In this document: piece after piece, positions 15,557 through 24,923 of the stretch
Layout of the letters: every line of letters begins with the position of its first letter
Position numbering within the stretch: the stretch's first letter is position 1
Source: Streptomyces altiplanensis
GTDB lineage: Bacteria; Actinomycetota; Actinomycetes; Streptomycetales; Streptomycetaceae
Assembly (NCBI GenBank): GCA_003719395.1
Contig: RHMC01000070.1
Span: 1-35,279 of the forward strand
Direction: 5' to 3'
DNA length: 35,279 nucleotides
Notes under the pieces: model-generated
What the model saw: the letters and a program-made list of their open reading frames with translations, nothing else
Told to the model about the DNA's origin: nothing
The model's database searches: none
Made by a program: the position numbers and the translations under genes

Positions 15557-17280
15557 TCAGCGCGCGGCCCGTCCAGACCCGGCCCGCTCCACGGGCTCCC
15601 GGCGCGCCGGGACCTTCACCCGGGGTCCGGGTTCCTGGTGTCCGGGCGTCTGGGGACCGGGTAGCCGGGCGTCCGGCACCGGACGGTCCGGCCCCTTCTC
15701 CGGTTCGCGCGCCCCGCAGTCCACCTCAGCTCCGGCAGGCAGCCTCAGCGCGGCCAGCGCCCCGAGCAGCAGCAGGCCCGCGCTGACGAAGAGCGTCACG
15801 TGCAGGCCGTGGACGAAGGCGTGCCGCGCCGTGGAACGCAGTGTGTCACCGGCGGTTCCGCCGAGCTGGGACGCGACCGTGTACGCCTCGCCGAGCGAGT
15901 TCGCCGCGCCCGCGCTGTCCGCCGGGGAGATCCCGGGAATCGCGGTGACGCCGGGGGCGTAGGCGGCGTTCATGACACTGCCGAGCAGCGCGATGCCCAT
16001 GCCGGCGCCGAGCTGGTAGGAGGTCTCGCCGATGGCGGCGGCTCCGCCCGCGTGCTCGGCCGGAGCCTCGCTGAGCATCGACTCGTACGCGCCGAAGAGC
16101 GTGGTCTGGAGCCCGAAGCCGAGCAGCACGAAGCCGGCGGTCAGGAGGGCGGGCCGGTCGTGCTGTCCCATCAGGGTCAGCACGAGAACGGCCGCGGCGG
16201 TCAGCGCGAAGCCGAACGACACCATGGCGCGCGGGCCGAGCCGCTGGAGGGTGTACGAACCGGTGGCGCGGCCGCCATCGCGGCGAAGGTCAGCGGCAGC
16301 AGCCGCAGCCCGGTCTCCAGCGGACTCAGCCCGAGCACCAGTTGGAGGTACTGGACGGCTATCAGTTCCAGGCCGACCAGCGCCAGCATCGCCAGGACGA
16401 TGCATCCGACGGAGGTGGAGAAGGCGGTCCTGGCGAACATCGTCACGTCGACGAGCGGATGCGCCCGCGTCTTCTGCCGCCGTACGAAGAGGGCGAGCAG
16501 TACGGAGCCGACGAGCAGCGGCAGCAGCGTCCTGACGTCGGCGACGCCCTCGCCGGCGCCCGCACGCTTCACGCCGAGGACCACGCCGAGCACACCGGCC
16601 GCCGCCATCAGCGCGCCGAGCACGTCCCAGGGCCCTGGCCGCTCCCCCCGGGATTCGGGCAGCAGCCAGCGGCCGGCCGGCAGGATCAGCGCCATCAGAG
16701 GGATGTTGATGAGGAAGACCGAGCCCCACCAGAAGTGCTGGATGAGGAAGCCGCCGAGTACCGGCCCGGTGGCGGCGCCGATGGCCGCGACCGCGGTCCA
16801 GATGCCGATGGCGACGGCTAGCTCGCGCCGGTCGGGGAAGGCGTGACGGAGTATCGAGAGCGTCGCGGGCATGATCATCGCGCCGCCGACGCCGAGCAGG
16901 GCGCGGGCCGCGACGAGGACGTGCGGGGTGTCGGCGAAGGCGGCGAGCGCGGACGCGGCGCCGAAGAGTCCGTAACCGAGCAGCAGGACGCGGCGGCGCC
17001 CGACGCGGTCGCCGAGCGTGCCGAAGAGGATCAGCAGGGAGGCGCAGACCAGCGGATAGGCGTCGACGATCCAGAGCAGTTCCATCGCGCCGGGGCGCAG
17101 GTCCTCGGAGACGGCCGGGACGGCGATGTGCAGGATCGTCGCGTCGAGGGCGACCAGCAGGAGACTGGCGCACAATACGACCAGTACGGCCCAGCGGTTG
17201 CCGGAGACGGCTGTCGGGTCCGGCCGATGCCGGGGGGCGTCCGCAGACCGCTGTGTTCCGGCCGTGGTCGTCCCTGACAT
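15557..17280 (-). pseudogene. MFS drug exporter, DHA2 (EmrB/QacA) family, frameshifted
   Basis: A 574-residue proton-driven exporter after correction. The first frame gives the start of the 14-helix fold: WAVLVVLCASLLLVALDATIL (in part; motif D1-type LDATIL), LGDRVGRRRVLLLG (motif A) and GPVLGGFLIQHFWWGSVFLINIP (motif C, in part). Coding then changes frame near 16272 (FAAMAAA / ATGSYTLQRLG) and continues with ETSYQLGAGMGIALLGSVMN and further helices. One missing G (GGCC read as GCC) explains the break. The ATG at 17280 has GGAGG 7 bases upstream. The tail after about residue 525 is Pro/Arg-rich and probably disordered. The substrate is likely a lipophilic drug or dye but is not known. Confidence 0.85.
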
Positions 17281-17712
17281 GTACGTACCTCCCAGTGAAA
17301 CCCCTCGCGCTCGGCGGACCGGCGGGGACGGCGTGTCCAACGCCTCCGCGGGGCCCGGCATCGACGGGCGAGTGAGCCGTCAGAGTACGCGAGTTCACAC
17401 CCGTGCCGCGTGGTGCACCTCTCATCAGGACGGACGGCGCGGTGTGGCGTACGCCACGCGGCGGGGCCCGTTCTTGATCTTGATCCCTTCGTGAGCGGGC
17501 GGGAAATTCCACGTTGAGTTCCGGTGAACCGAATTCGTCGGCACCCATTCACCCTTGCGCGCGAACCTCCGAATGAATAGGACGCAAGGCTGCTCCGCTT
17601 TCCTTGGGCGGCCGGGATAAACTCCCCGATGAGACGCACCCCACATCACATCGTCATCACGAAGATGCCGGATGGGCCGGGCTTGTCACTCACCCGCTGT
17701 AACGTCGATTCA
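17281..17712. promoter_or_regulatory. Divergent region with perfect 14-bp palindrome
   Basis: These 432 bases lie between the exporter and the PAP2 gene. GTGGCGTACGCCAC at 17444-17457 is a perfect palindrome and a good candidate repressor site for the exporter, 164 bases from its start. TTGATC is tandemly repeated near 17473-17484. Close to the PAP2 start, TAACGT at 17700-17705 fits a TANNNT -10 box placed 7 bases before the GTG at 17713, the spacing of leaderless transcripts. No gene is supported in the rest. Confidence 0.4.
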
Positions 17713-18735
17713 GTGCGTACCGACCGAATCTTTGCCCGGCTGGACCGGGAACCGGAGCCGCCGAAGATAGAGATCCCCGGGATGAGCCGTACCCGCACGG
17801 TCCTCTTCGGTTCGACGATGGCGTTCTACATCGCCATCGTCTGGGCCGTGCTGATCACGTCCTGGCTGGTGGCCCTCGACTGGAAGGTGATGCTGTTCCG
17901 GCCGTACGAGCAATGGCCGGAACTCCATCCCTTCCTCGACTACTTCGTGGTGCTCGGCCAGCGCGGGCCCACCGCCGTGATGGTGGCGGCCTGGCTCGGC
18001 TGGCGCTCCTGGCGCCAGCACACGCTGCGCCCGCTGCTGGTACTGGGCGCCGCGCTCCTCCTGCTGAACGTCACGGTGGGCGCGGTCAAGCTCGGCCTCG
18101 GCCGTCTCGGCCCGCACTACGCGACGGAGATCGGCTCGGCCGAGATGTTCGCGGGCGGCGATATATTCCCTTCCGGCCACACCGCGAACGCCGTGGTCAC
18201 CTGGGGCATCCTGGCCTACCTGGCCACCACCCCTCGGGCCCGGCGCCATCTGTCGGTGCTCTCCGCCGTCGTCGCGCTGGGCGTCGGCGCGACCACCGTC
18301 TACCTGGGCACCCACTGGCTGAGCGATGTGCTCCTCGGCTGGGCCGCGGGGCTGCTGATCCTGCTGAGCCTGCCCTGGTTCGAGCCGCTGATCGGCCGCA
18401 CCGAGGCCTGGATCTTCGCGGTGCTCGCGGCCTGGCGCGGACGTCGCAGGCTCGGCGCCGCACAGCCCGCACCGGCCGGCGGCCGCCTGGCGCCGGCTCC
18501 CTTCGCGCACCGGCACCCCGCCGTCCCGAACGAGAAGCCGGCCCGCGAGCCGGTGGGCGCGGGCAGCGGGAGCGGCAGTCGCGCCAGGGTCACCGGTCAC
18601 CTCACGCCGCGGCCGCACACGGCCCGTTCGGAGCGGACCCCGATCACACCGGCCGGCAGCCGCCGCCCGCCGCAACGCCGACGTACGGGCGCGGCCCGCC
18701 CCGGCTCGTCGCCCCGGCCGGTGGCCGGCGGCTGA
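17713..18735 (+). CDS. PAP2-family membrane phosphatase
   Basis: A 340-residue membrane protein with about six helices and the three PAP2 phosphatase motifs: KLGLGRLGPHY (motif 1, a variant of KX6RP), PSGHT (motif 2) and TTVYLGTHWLSDVLLGW (motif 3, with the HX3D pair). It would remove phosphate from a lipid or isoprenoid phosphate at the outer face. The last 90 residues are Pro/Arg/Ala-rich and probably disordered. The start is placed at the GTG at 17713 because codon bias is poor upstream and a -10-like box sits at leaderless spacing; an ATG at 17629 in the same frame would add 28 residues. Confidence in the family is high, in the start moderate. Confidence 0.8.
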   Translation: MRTDRIFARLDREPEPPKIEIPGMSRTRTVLFGSTMAFYIAIVWAVLITSWLVALDWKVMLFRPYEQWPELHPFLDYFVVLGQRGPTAVMVAAWLGWRSWRQHTLRPLLVLGAALLLLNVTVGAVKLGLGRLGPHYATEIGSAEMFAGGDIFPSGHTANAVVTWGILAYLATTPRARRHLSVLSAVVALGVGATTVYLGTHWLSDVLLGWAAGLLILLSLPWFEPLIGRTEAWIFAVLAAWRGRRRLGAAQPAPAGGRLAPAPFAHRHPAVPNEKPAREPVGAGSGSGSRARVTGHLTPRPHTARSERTPITPAGSRRPPQRRRTGAARPGSSPRPVAGG

Positions 18736-18781
18736 CCCACCGCAGGGCCCGCGGGGACGGTACGCACAGCCTCCCCCGCAC

Positions 18782-18846
18782 GCGAAGGCCCCGGAACGGC
18801 TCCCATGGAGCCGTCCGGGGCCTTCGCCGCGTCCGGGGCCTTCGCG
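18782..18846. terminator. Bidirectional terminator with duplicated arm
   Basis: A 21-bp stem with one bulged A spans 18782-18827: left arm GCGAAGGCCCCGGA then ACGGCTCC, right arm GGAGCCGT then CCGGGGCCTTCGC. The right-arm sequence GTCCGGGGCCTTCGC is repeated at 18831-18845, allowing an alternative, longer-loop hairpin. It lies between the convergent PAP2 and I78 genes and can stop both. Confidence 0.8.
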
Positions 18847-18855
18847 TATCTGCGG

Positions 18856-19071
18856 TCAGCCCTGCCAGCAGCGGATGACGGTGTCCTTCTCGACCTCGAA
18901 GTTGAGGCGCCCCCCCACGTACTCCATGGTGATGATCGAGCCGGGCGGCAGCGCCCTGACGGTGCTCCAGCCCCGGTCTCGGGCCAGCCGCTCCGCGTCG
19001 GCCGCGTCGAGGCCGACGTAGGACTCGGGGGCGTCGTCGGGCTGTGCGGAAGGGGTCGGTACGGGTGCCAT
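18856..19071 (-). CDS. I78-family peptidase inhibitor-like protein
   Basis: A 71-residue protein matching the I78 (potato-inhibitor-I-like) family. Key parts are LARDRGWSTVRALPPGSIITM, YVGGRLNFEVEKD and the end TVIRCWQG. No signal peptide is visible, so it may act inside the cell. The ATG at 19071 is chosen; an in-frame GTG lies three codons upstream. Members can inhibit serine proteases and this genome region encodes two secreted ones, but no link is shown. Confidence 0.65.
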   Translation of the reverse strand: MAPVPTPSAQPDDAPESYVGLDAADAERLARDRGWSTVRALPPGSIITMEYVGGRLNFEVEKDTVIRCWQG

Positions 19072-19609
19072 GGAACTCACCGTAGGCCGCCGGAGACGAG
19101 GAAGGAAGCCCGGGGCACGAGCTGTGTGTCACCGTCCCGGGTGCCTCAGCGGTCACACTTGTGTCACAGGATCACGACGGGCGTTTGACATGAACTCCTT
19201 CACCCGAAAGGACCGCCCGGCGTGTCGGGATGCGAATTGCGCCTCCCGTGAATGATCACGCAATAACAGGTTCTGAATTCATTCCCGGAACCTCGTGGGC
19301 GCCTCCCCCGCAATTGCGCCCGCGAGTCGGCCGGGAAAAATGACAGTCCGTAGCGAATTCACGGGTCCCGCACAGAATCCGCACCGAGTGGTTCGGGCCC
19401 CACGGCTCCACGGGTCTCACGGCCCCACGGGTGTATCCGGTCCCGCGCCACCCCCTGCCCTGCCGGACCGAGGGCAATACGAGGGGGCGGAGACGGACAC
19501 CGCCGCGGCGGTCGCAGGGGGCGCGGGGAGCGCGAGTCCGGCCGCGGCGTCGTGGACCGCGGACGTTCACGACGCACGGCGGGAAAGCCGGCGCCGGCGG
19601 TCCGTGGGG
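19072..19609. other. 538-base intergenic stretch, no supported gene
   Basis: The part near the I78 gene holds its promoter; TGTGTCAC occurs as a direct repeat at about 19126-19133 and 19160-19167. An AT-richer patch at 19220-19380 contains two AATTGCG words and an EcoRI-type GAATTC twice. From 19400 to 19609 the sequence is GC-rich with short repeats of CCACGG and no convincing codon pattern. It would contain the terminator of the WYL regulator gene, but no single clear hairpin was found. Confidence 0.4.
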
Positions 19610-20616
19610 CTACGGCCGTTCACTCGCCTCCACGGGCCTCCTGTCCGCCGGTGCGTCCGGGCCCAGAGCGCGTGCGAGGAGGTCACGGGCCGACCTGATC
19701 CGCTCGGTGAGCTCCGGCGGCTCGACCACCTCGAAGTCGAAGCCCATGAGCATGATGTGAATGACCAGCACGTCCAGGCTCGCCGCCCCGGCCCGCAGCA
19801 GACAGGTGTGCGCGTCGACGGCTTCCAGCGCGCCGGCGCTGGGCGAGACCGCTTGCGCCGCCTCCTCCAGGGGCACCCGCAGCCGGACCACCGCCGTAGC
19901 GGCGTACGCCCCGGTGGACACGCCCTTCGAGACGTACGCCGCGAGGTCCTCGGCCGGGGGGTCGCGCGGCACGAAGCGCGGGCCGTGCGGCGGCGCCGGG
20001 GTGATCCGGTCCGCCCGGAACGTACGCCAGTCCGCGCGGTCCAGGTCCCAGGCGACCAGGTACCAGCGCCGCTCGGTGCACACCAGGCGGTGCGGCTCGA
20101 CGGTTCTGCGCGACAAAGTCCCACCGTGGTCGCGGTACTCGAAGCGCAGCCGCTCGCTGTCCCGGCAGGCGTTGGCCAGCTCCGTCAGCACCGAGGCGTC
20201 GACGGTGGACGCCTGCGGGCCGCGCAGCATGGGGACGGTGAAGGCGTTGAGTGCGCCGACGCGGCGGCGCAGCCGGCCGGGCAGCACCTGTTCGAGCTTG
20301 GCCAGGGCCCGTACGGACGTCTCGCCGATGCCCTCGATGCCCTGCCCCGCGGCGGTACGCAGACCGACCGCGACGGCCACGGCCTCCTCGTCGTCGAGCA
20401 GCAGCGGCGGCAGTTCGGCGCCCGCGCCGAGCTGGTAGCCGCGCCCGTGCCGGGACTGGCGTTGACGGGGTAGCCCAGCTCGCGCAGCCGGTCGACGTCG
20501 CGGCGCACGGTGCGCGGGGTGACGCCGAGCCGTTCGGCCAGGTCGGGCCCCGTCCATTCCCGGTGGGCCTGGAGCAGCGAGAGCAGGCGCAGCAGACGTG
20601 CCGAAGTCTCCAACAT
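19610..20616 (-). pseudogene. WYL-domain (YafY-type) transcriptional regulator, frameshifted
   Basis: An HTH_11-type DNA-binding domain opens the protein: LETSARLLRLLSLLQAHREW, DLAERLGVTPRTVRRDVDRL and ELGYPV. The second frame carries the linker LPPLLLDDEEAVAVAVGL and the WYL core (RFEYRDHGGTLSRRTVEPHRL, ERRWYLVAWDLDRADWRTFRADRI, in part), then the C-terminal WCX region. The break is near 20452 in SPGTGRGYQL; one added C gives 335 residues, the family norm. WYL domains sense small ligands or nucleic acid. A perfect 31-nt palindrome ends 17 bases before the ATG, pointing to autoregulation. Confidence 0.82.
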
Positions 20617-20632
20617 GAGGGCGAGTCTGCCA

Positions 20633-20663
20633 GTGTTCGAGGACAGTTACTGTCCTCGAACAC
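20633..20663 (-). promoter_or_regulatory. Perfect 31-nt palindrome at the WYL regulator start
   Basis: The arms are GTGTTCGAGGACAGT (20633-20647) and ACTGTCCTCGAACAC (20649-20663) with a single central T, with no mismatch. It lies between the end of the upstream minus-strand gene (20688) and the WYL ATG (20616). It is too close to the start to be only a terminator and has no U-tract. The likely role is operator of the WYL protein, overlapping its own promoter or leader. Confidence 0.65.
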
Positions 20664-20687
20664 CGGCCGCTCCGCCGCTGCTTCCTC

Positions 20688-21521
20688 TTACTTCGCGGTG
20701 TCGAGACGCACGCTGAGGTCGTTGTCGGCGGTGAAGTACGGGTAGGCCGTGGTCGGCCGGGTCACCCGGGGGCCCTCGACCGGCAGCACCGGGTAGCGGA
20801 AGACGGTCTTCTTGTCCCAGACGTCGTCCAGGATGCGCCCGATCCGGATCCCCGGCGAGGCGTCGGCCGGGCACAGCCACAGGTCCCACAGCCGCTGCTC
20901 GTCCTCGCGCCCCTCGGCCAGCGGCTCGTACGCCAGCGTGAAGGTGAACATGCCGTCCTCCCGGCCCGTCACCGGCGCCCGGCGCACGTCCTTCTTCGCC
21001 CCGCGCAGCCTGGCCTCGACGGCCGCGCCCTCGCCGAGCCCGGCCCCGTACAGCCGTCCTTCCACCGTGATCGAGCCGGGCGCGGAAGGTGACGGTCCCC
21101 GCCTCGGCGTGCGGCGCGCGCAACCAGCTGCGCACCGCGAGCTTGCCGTCGAGGGTCGGGTACGGGATGCGTACGGCGACCTGGGCGCGCCCGGGGTCGG
21201 GGGCGCGGTCGACGAGCGAGCGCAGGTCCCTGCGGCCGGGCTCGATGCGCTGTTCGCCGGTCTCGTCCCCCTGGGTGGTGAAGGCGTCCCAGCGGCCCTC
21301 GGCCAGCTCGACCGTGCTGGGCAGCACGCGCGCAGCCGGCCCGCCCCTGCGGGGGTGAGCGGCAGCCGCATCACGTCCGCGGCCGTCTTCCCGCCGCGCC
21401 GCCGCAGTACGAGCACCGCGCCCGGCGACGCGTCGCCCACGATGTCGAAGGTGACACCGCCCGCGGAGTCCGCGATGCAGTGGGCGCGCGGCGGCTCGGT
21501 ACGGGTGGGGGTGCTGGTCAT
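20688..21521 (-). pseudogene. Uncharacterised protein coupled to the glycosyltransferase, doubly frameshifted
   Basis: The reading frame shifts near 21338 (GRLRAVLPSTVELAEGRWDAF) and shifts back near 21075 (TVTFRAR / ITVEGRLYGAG). Joined, it gives about 278 residues of mostly beta-strand character with no signal peptide or helix bundle: GVTFDIVGDASPGAVLVLRRRG at the start, FTFTLAYEPLAEG, LWLCPADASPGIRIGRILDD and FRYPVLPVEGPRVTRPTTAYPYFT (in part) at the end. Its ATG overlaps the glycosyltransferase stop (ATGA), so the two proteins are made together and probably act on the same glycan or polymer. The family is not recognised with confidence; some relatives are labelled 'transferase'. Confidence 0.5.
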
Positions 21522-22801
21522 GCGGTCTGCCCTTTCCGGAGTGCGGAGGCGGCCTTGTGGCGGAGGGAGTACGCCTTGTCGAGTACCGCCCCCCGGGAGA
21601 GGTACAGCGCTTCGTGGACCCGGCTGCGCGAGCGGCCGTGGGCGCCGCGCGAGACCAGTTCGGTGAACAGCGCCTCGTGGCGCTCGGCGATGGACCCCGG
21701 GTCGAAGCGGGCCGAGTTCTCGAGCGCGGCCGCTCCCATGGTGCGCCGCAGTTCGTCGTCGTTGATGAGGCCGAGGAGGGCGTCGGCGACCGCGCCGGCG
21801 TCACCGACCGGCACCAGCCGTCCGTCGGCCCCGTCGGCGATGATCTCGCGGGGTCCGTGCGGGCAGTCGGTGGAGACGACCGGCAGGCCGGAGCGCATCG
21901 CTTCGACGATGGTCATGCCGAAGGACTCGTGGCTGGAAGTGACCGCGGCGATCGAGCCCTTGACCCATTCGGTCTCTATGGGGTTGGCGGATCCCATCAG
22001 GAAGACGTGGTTGTAGAGCCCGAGTTCGTTGATGAGGGCGCGCAGTCTGCCCTTCTCGTTGCCGCTCGCGTCACCGCCGCCGTAGATGCGCAGCCGCCAG
22101 TCGGGGCGGACGGCGACGACCTTGGCGAAGGCCCTGATCAGCAGGTCGTACCGCTTGACCTTGGTGAGCCGGCCGGCCGCGACGACCCACTTGGCACTGG
22201 CGTCGGCCGGGGCGACGGCGGGCGCGGGCACGCTGTTGGGCACGGCCTCGATGCGTACGCCGGGCAGCTTGAGACGGGTGCGGTAGGCGTGGGCGTCGGC
22301 TTCGGTGACGGTGGTCACGGCGTCCAGCAGGCCGTAGCGGTGGCTCAGTTCGCGGCGCAGCCGGTGACTGTGACCGTCGAGGGTGAGGTGCTCCTGGCCG
22401 ACCCGCACGGGACCGCGCCTGGCCTGCCGGGTGATGTGCACGTTGAGTCCGGGGCGGGTGCCGACGACGACGTCCGCCTCCAGGGACTTCAGGTGCGTGG
22501 CGATCCGGGCGTCGGTGAGACGGCTGTACTGCTTGTAGCGGCTGTCGCTCTCCGGGAAGACCTTGGCGGGGAGCGCGAACCGCTCGTCGTGGCCGTCGTA
22601 TCCCCGACTCTTCTTCCGGTGGTCCACCAGGTAGTCCAGCCGTACGCCGGCGGGGGCGCCCAGCGCCGGCTCGTCGCGGTGGCGGAAGACCGAGACGATC
22701 TCGACGTCGTGGTGCTCGGCCAGCGCCTGGGCGAGGTTGAACGTCGTACGGATCGTGCCGCCGATGCCGTACGCGTTGTGGAGTAGGAAAGAGATGTGCA
22801 T
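21518..22801 (-). CDS. GT4-family glycosyltransferase
   Basis: A 427-residue cytosolic GT-B enzyme. The N-terminal acceptor domain begins HISFLLHNAYGIGGTIRTTFNLA (in part), a typical opening with the glycine loop. The C-terminal donor domain has VVAAGRLTKVKRYDLLIRAF, then ESFGMTIVEAM (EX7E motif) and GLPVVSTDCPHGPREII. It transfers a sugar from a nucleotide donor. The partner gene downstream is translationally coupled, suggesting a cell-wall or capsule polymer. The start at 22801 begins the GT-B domain directly; GGGAG lies about 13 bases upstream. Confidence 0.88.
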   Translation of the reverse strand: MHISFLLHNAYGIGGTIRTTFNLAQALAEHHDVEIVSVFRHRDEPALGAPAGVRLDYLVDHRKKSRGYDGHDERFALPAKVFPESDSRYKQYSRLTDARIATHLKSLEADVVVGTRPGLNVHITRQARRGPVRVGQEHLTLDGHSHRLRRELSHRYGLLDAVTTVTEADAHAYRTRLKLPGVRIEAVPNSVPAPAVAPADASAKWVVAAGRLTKVKRYDLLIRAFAKVVAVRPDWRLRIYGGGDASGNEKGRLRALINELGLYNHVFLMGSANPIETEWVKGSIAAVTSSHESFGMTIVEAMRSGLPVVSTDCPHGPREIIADGADGRLVPVGDAGAVADALLGLINDDELRRTMGAAALENSARFDPGSIAERHEALFTELVSRGAHGRSRSRVHEALYLSRGAVLDKAYSLRHKAASALRKGQTA

Positions 22802-23612
22802 ACGCCGACGTGACTCCCCGTTTTCCCGCGGACCGTGGTGTGGTCGGTGATCCGCGTGCGTGTCAGAAAGTGACTGTAACTGGGCAAAACATGATTGGTC
22901 TGGTCCGCTCCAAATCGTTCCAATACGGTTGTGACATCGATAGCGCGACCGGAGCAACCAAACCGCCGTTCCATGCATCGGGCCCGGCGGGAAATCCTGG
23001 GTACGGCCGCGCCGAACTCCGCCCCCGGCACAGCCGTGTTCAGCGCGGAGGCGTCCGGGCCGCGGTGCGTTCCGCCCCGTCCTTCGCCGGCGGAACGACC
23101 AGCACGGCCCCGGCCCGGGCCGGGGGCCGGCCGCCTTCGCGCCGGCCCGGTGGAGCGCCTTCCGTCCCCGGGCGGCGAGCACCTTCTCCGCGACCTCGAT
23201 CCGCCGCGCCCGGGTGGCGGGATCCGCGCGGAGCGTGCGCGAGTCCGCCGCGCTCCCCCCGCGGCGGCTGCCGGAACTGCCATCCCCGCAGCAGCCGTTG
23301 CCGTACTGCCCGCGGCGCGGTCCCGCAGACCGTGGCCGGCGCCGGCACCGGCGGGCGGCAGGGGAACGGGCGACTCCGGCACGGCCCGCGCACCCGCCTG
23401 AAGGAGTGTCAGGACTGCGGCGGGCCGACCGGCCGGCGATCGTTCGGGGCACCGGCACGTTCGAGCCACCCGCCCGGCGCTCGTTCCGTGCTCCGCGCCG
23501 GTCGGTTCGATTCTGTTCGCCTGTTCGCGTGACTCCGGCCACGACTCGCCCGTTGTCTTCCTTGACGAGCCGGGAACCTCCCGGCACCCGCACCGAGTCC
23601 GAGGAGTCCCCC
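22802..23612. other. 811-base gap with a coding-like minus-strand remnant
   Basis: The first 190 bases (22802-22990) are AT-richer (GGCAAAACATGATTGG, CAATACGGTTGTGACATCG) and are the promoter region of the glycosyltransferase. From 23040 to about 23240 the minus strand has good codon bias with natural-looking protein: TRARRIEVAEKVLAARGRKAL, then after a one-base slip near 23110 GAVLVVPPAKDGAERTAAR and a stop at 23040. No start can be fixed. The rest to 23612 is GC-rich, without clear coding, and includes the leader of the next plus-strand gene. Confidence 0.35.
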
Positions 23613-24450
23613 GTGCCGCGCATGCTCGACGTCAGCGACGACGTACGCGCCGAGATCGGCGACGAAGAAGCCGACCGGCTGCTCGCCGGCGAGAACGCCC
23701 CGGGCAGCTACGACTGCACCTCCTGCCGCACCCAGGGCGACTCCGACACGGAACGCACCAGCACCGTGCTGTTCGTCGGAGACGAAACCGCTGTGCTCGC
23801 GTTCGCCCACGCCACCTGCATCCCCTCGCAGGTCGTCCAGGTGGCCGAGGAGCAGCTCCAGGGGGCCGTACGCAGCATCACGGGCGGCAGCCCCGACCTC
23901 CCCGGCGCCCAGCACGCCGGCGCGCCCGACCAGGCCGTGCTCGGGATCACCAGCGGCCTCGTACTGATCGGCGGCCAGCTGCACCCGGCCCTGGTGGTCG
24001 AGCCGACCGGTCCCGTCGCCCGTCCGGGCTCCGACGGCAGCACCGACGAGTTCCTCCCGCTCGTCATCGAGCAGGGGTTCCAGCCGGTCGCCGACCTGAC
24101 CCAGGTGCCCGCCGCGCTGCCCGGCTGGTCCGTCCTGCTCGCCATGGGACAGCTGCACGCCGTGCTCCAGCCCGGGGCCGGCGGTGGCAGCCCGGTCTCC
24201 TGGTGGCAGGCCCACCAGCGCTCCAGGTCACCGACGATGGCGGACGGCGGCCAACAAGTCGAGCACCGTCCTCGTCTTCGCCGCGCCCGCCGGTGCCATC
24301 GGCCAGCAGCCGCGCGAAGACCTGCCTGCGCAACGCGCTGGAGAAGGCCGCGGCCCACGGCGTGCTGGCCGCCGCGGCCATGCCGCTGGCCGGCACCTCA
24401 CGGGCCGTACGACCGGCGGTGCGCCCCGCGTGCCCCCGCCGAGCGGGTAA
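23613..24450 (+). pseudogene. Uncharacterised actinomycete protein, several frameshifts
   Basis: The GTG at 23613 is preceded by GAGGAG. The first 200 residues are clean: MLDVSDDVRAEIGDEEADRLL, a CTSC motif (YDCTSCRTQGD), STVLFVGDETAVLAFAHATC, AVLGITSGLVLIGGQLHPALVV and PGWSVLLAMGQLHAVLQPG. Frames then change near 24222, 24245 and 24322, giving ALQVTDDGG, ANKSSTVLVFAAPAGAIGQQPRED and LRNALEKAAAHGVLAAAAMPLAG in turn. The C-terminus is unclear; 24450 is one possible stop. The CTSC pair plus a later Cys (HATC) could bind a metal. No function is known to me. Confidence 0.5.
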
Positions 24451-24499
24451 CCCCCTGCTCGGCCCGCATCCGACGGGCGCTGGGGTCGTTGGCACGTAC

Positions 24500-24901
24500 G
24501 TGCACTCATACGACCCCCCACGCCCCCAGCCGTACCAGAGCCAGATCCCCGCGATGCGCCCTTCGCGGGAATCTCAGACCGACCACTCGCACACCCCGAT
24601 CTACGACGCGCTCTACTCGGAGTACCGCAGGTCCTTCCGGGCCCTGCCCGGCGACCGCAGCGGCGAGGAGCATCTGGGGTTCACGGCCTTCGCCACCGGG
24701 GTGCACCGCAGCCCCGGCCCCACCGGTCGCACCGGCCAGGGAACACACGGCGGGCACAGCGGTTCCTGGCAGAGCGCCGGCAACAGCAGCCATCACGGCA
24801 GCGGCGACACCACCGGCAACGCCCCCCACAGCAACGGGCGGCAGCACACCGGGAACCGATTCCCGGCAGCGCTGCCGCCCGCTCCCCGCAGGGGGCTCTA
24901 G
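24500..24901 (+). CDS. Small uncharacterised protein with Gly/His/Ser-rich tail
   Basis: About 133 residues if it starts at the GTG at 24500; an ATG at 24554 is an alternative, and it could also be the end of the preceding broken gene. A conserved-looking core HTPIYDALYSEYRRSFRALPGD and SGEEHLGFTAF is followed by a low-complexity tail rich in Gly, His, Ser and Thr, probably disordered. No signal peptide or known domain. It converges on der with a terminator between. Confidence 0.45.
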   Translation: MHSYDPPRPQPYQSQIPAMRPSRESQTDHSHTPIYDALYSEYRRSFRALPGDRSGEEHLGFTAFATGVHRSPGPTGRTGQGTHGGHSGSWQSAGNSSHHGSGDTTGNAPHSNGRQHTGNRFPAALPPAPRRGL

Positions 24902-24917
24902 ACCTGCCGACAGGTCT
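24900..24917. terminator. Terminator between convergent genes
   Basis: A perfect 7-bp stem AGACCTG / CAGGTCT with loop CCGA, starting inside the stop codon of the plus-strand gene and 7 bases before the end of der on the other strand. Confidence 0.55.
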
Positions 24918-24923
24918 TCCGCG

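Noticed and set aside
19126..19167. CRP-like site formed by TGTGTCAC repeats
   Set aside because: The two copies are direct, not inverted, repeats, and no symmetric TGTGA-N6-TCACA is present.
23490..23540. A tRNA-like GGTTCGATTC stretch
   Set aside because: No matching acceptor stem, D arm or anticodon arm could be folded around it.
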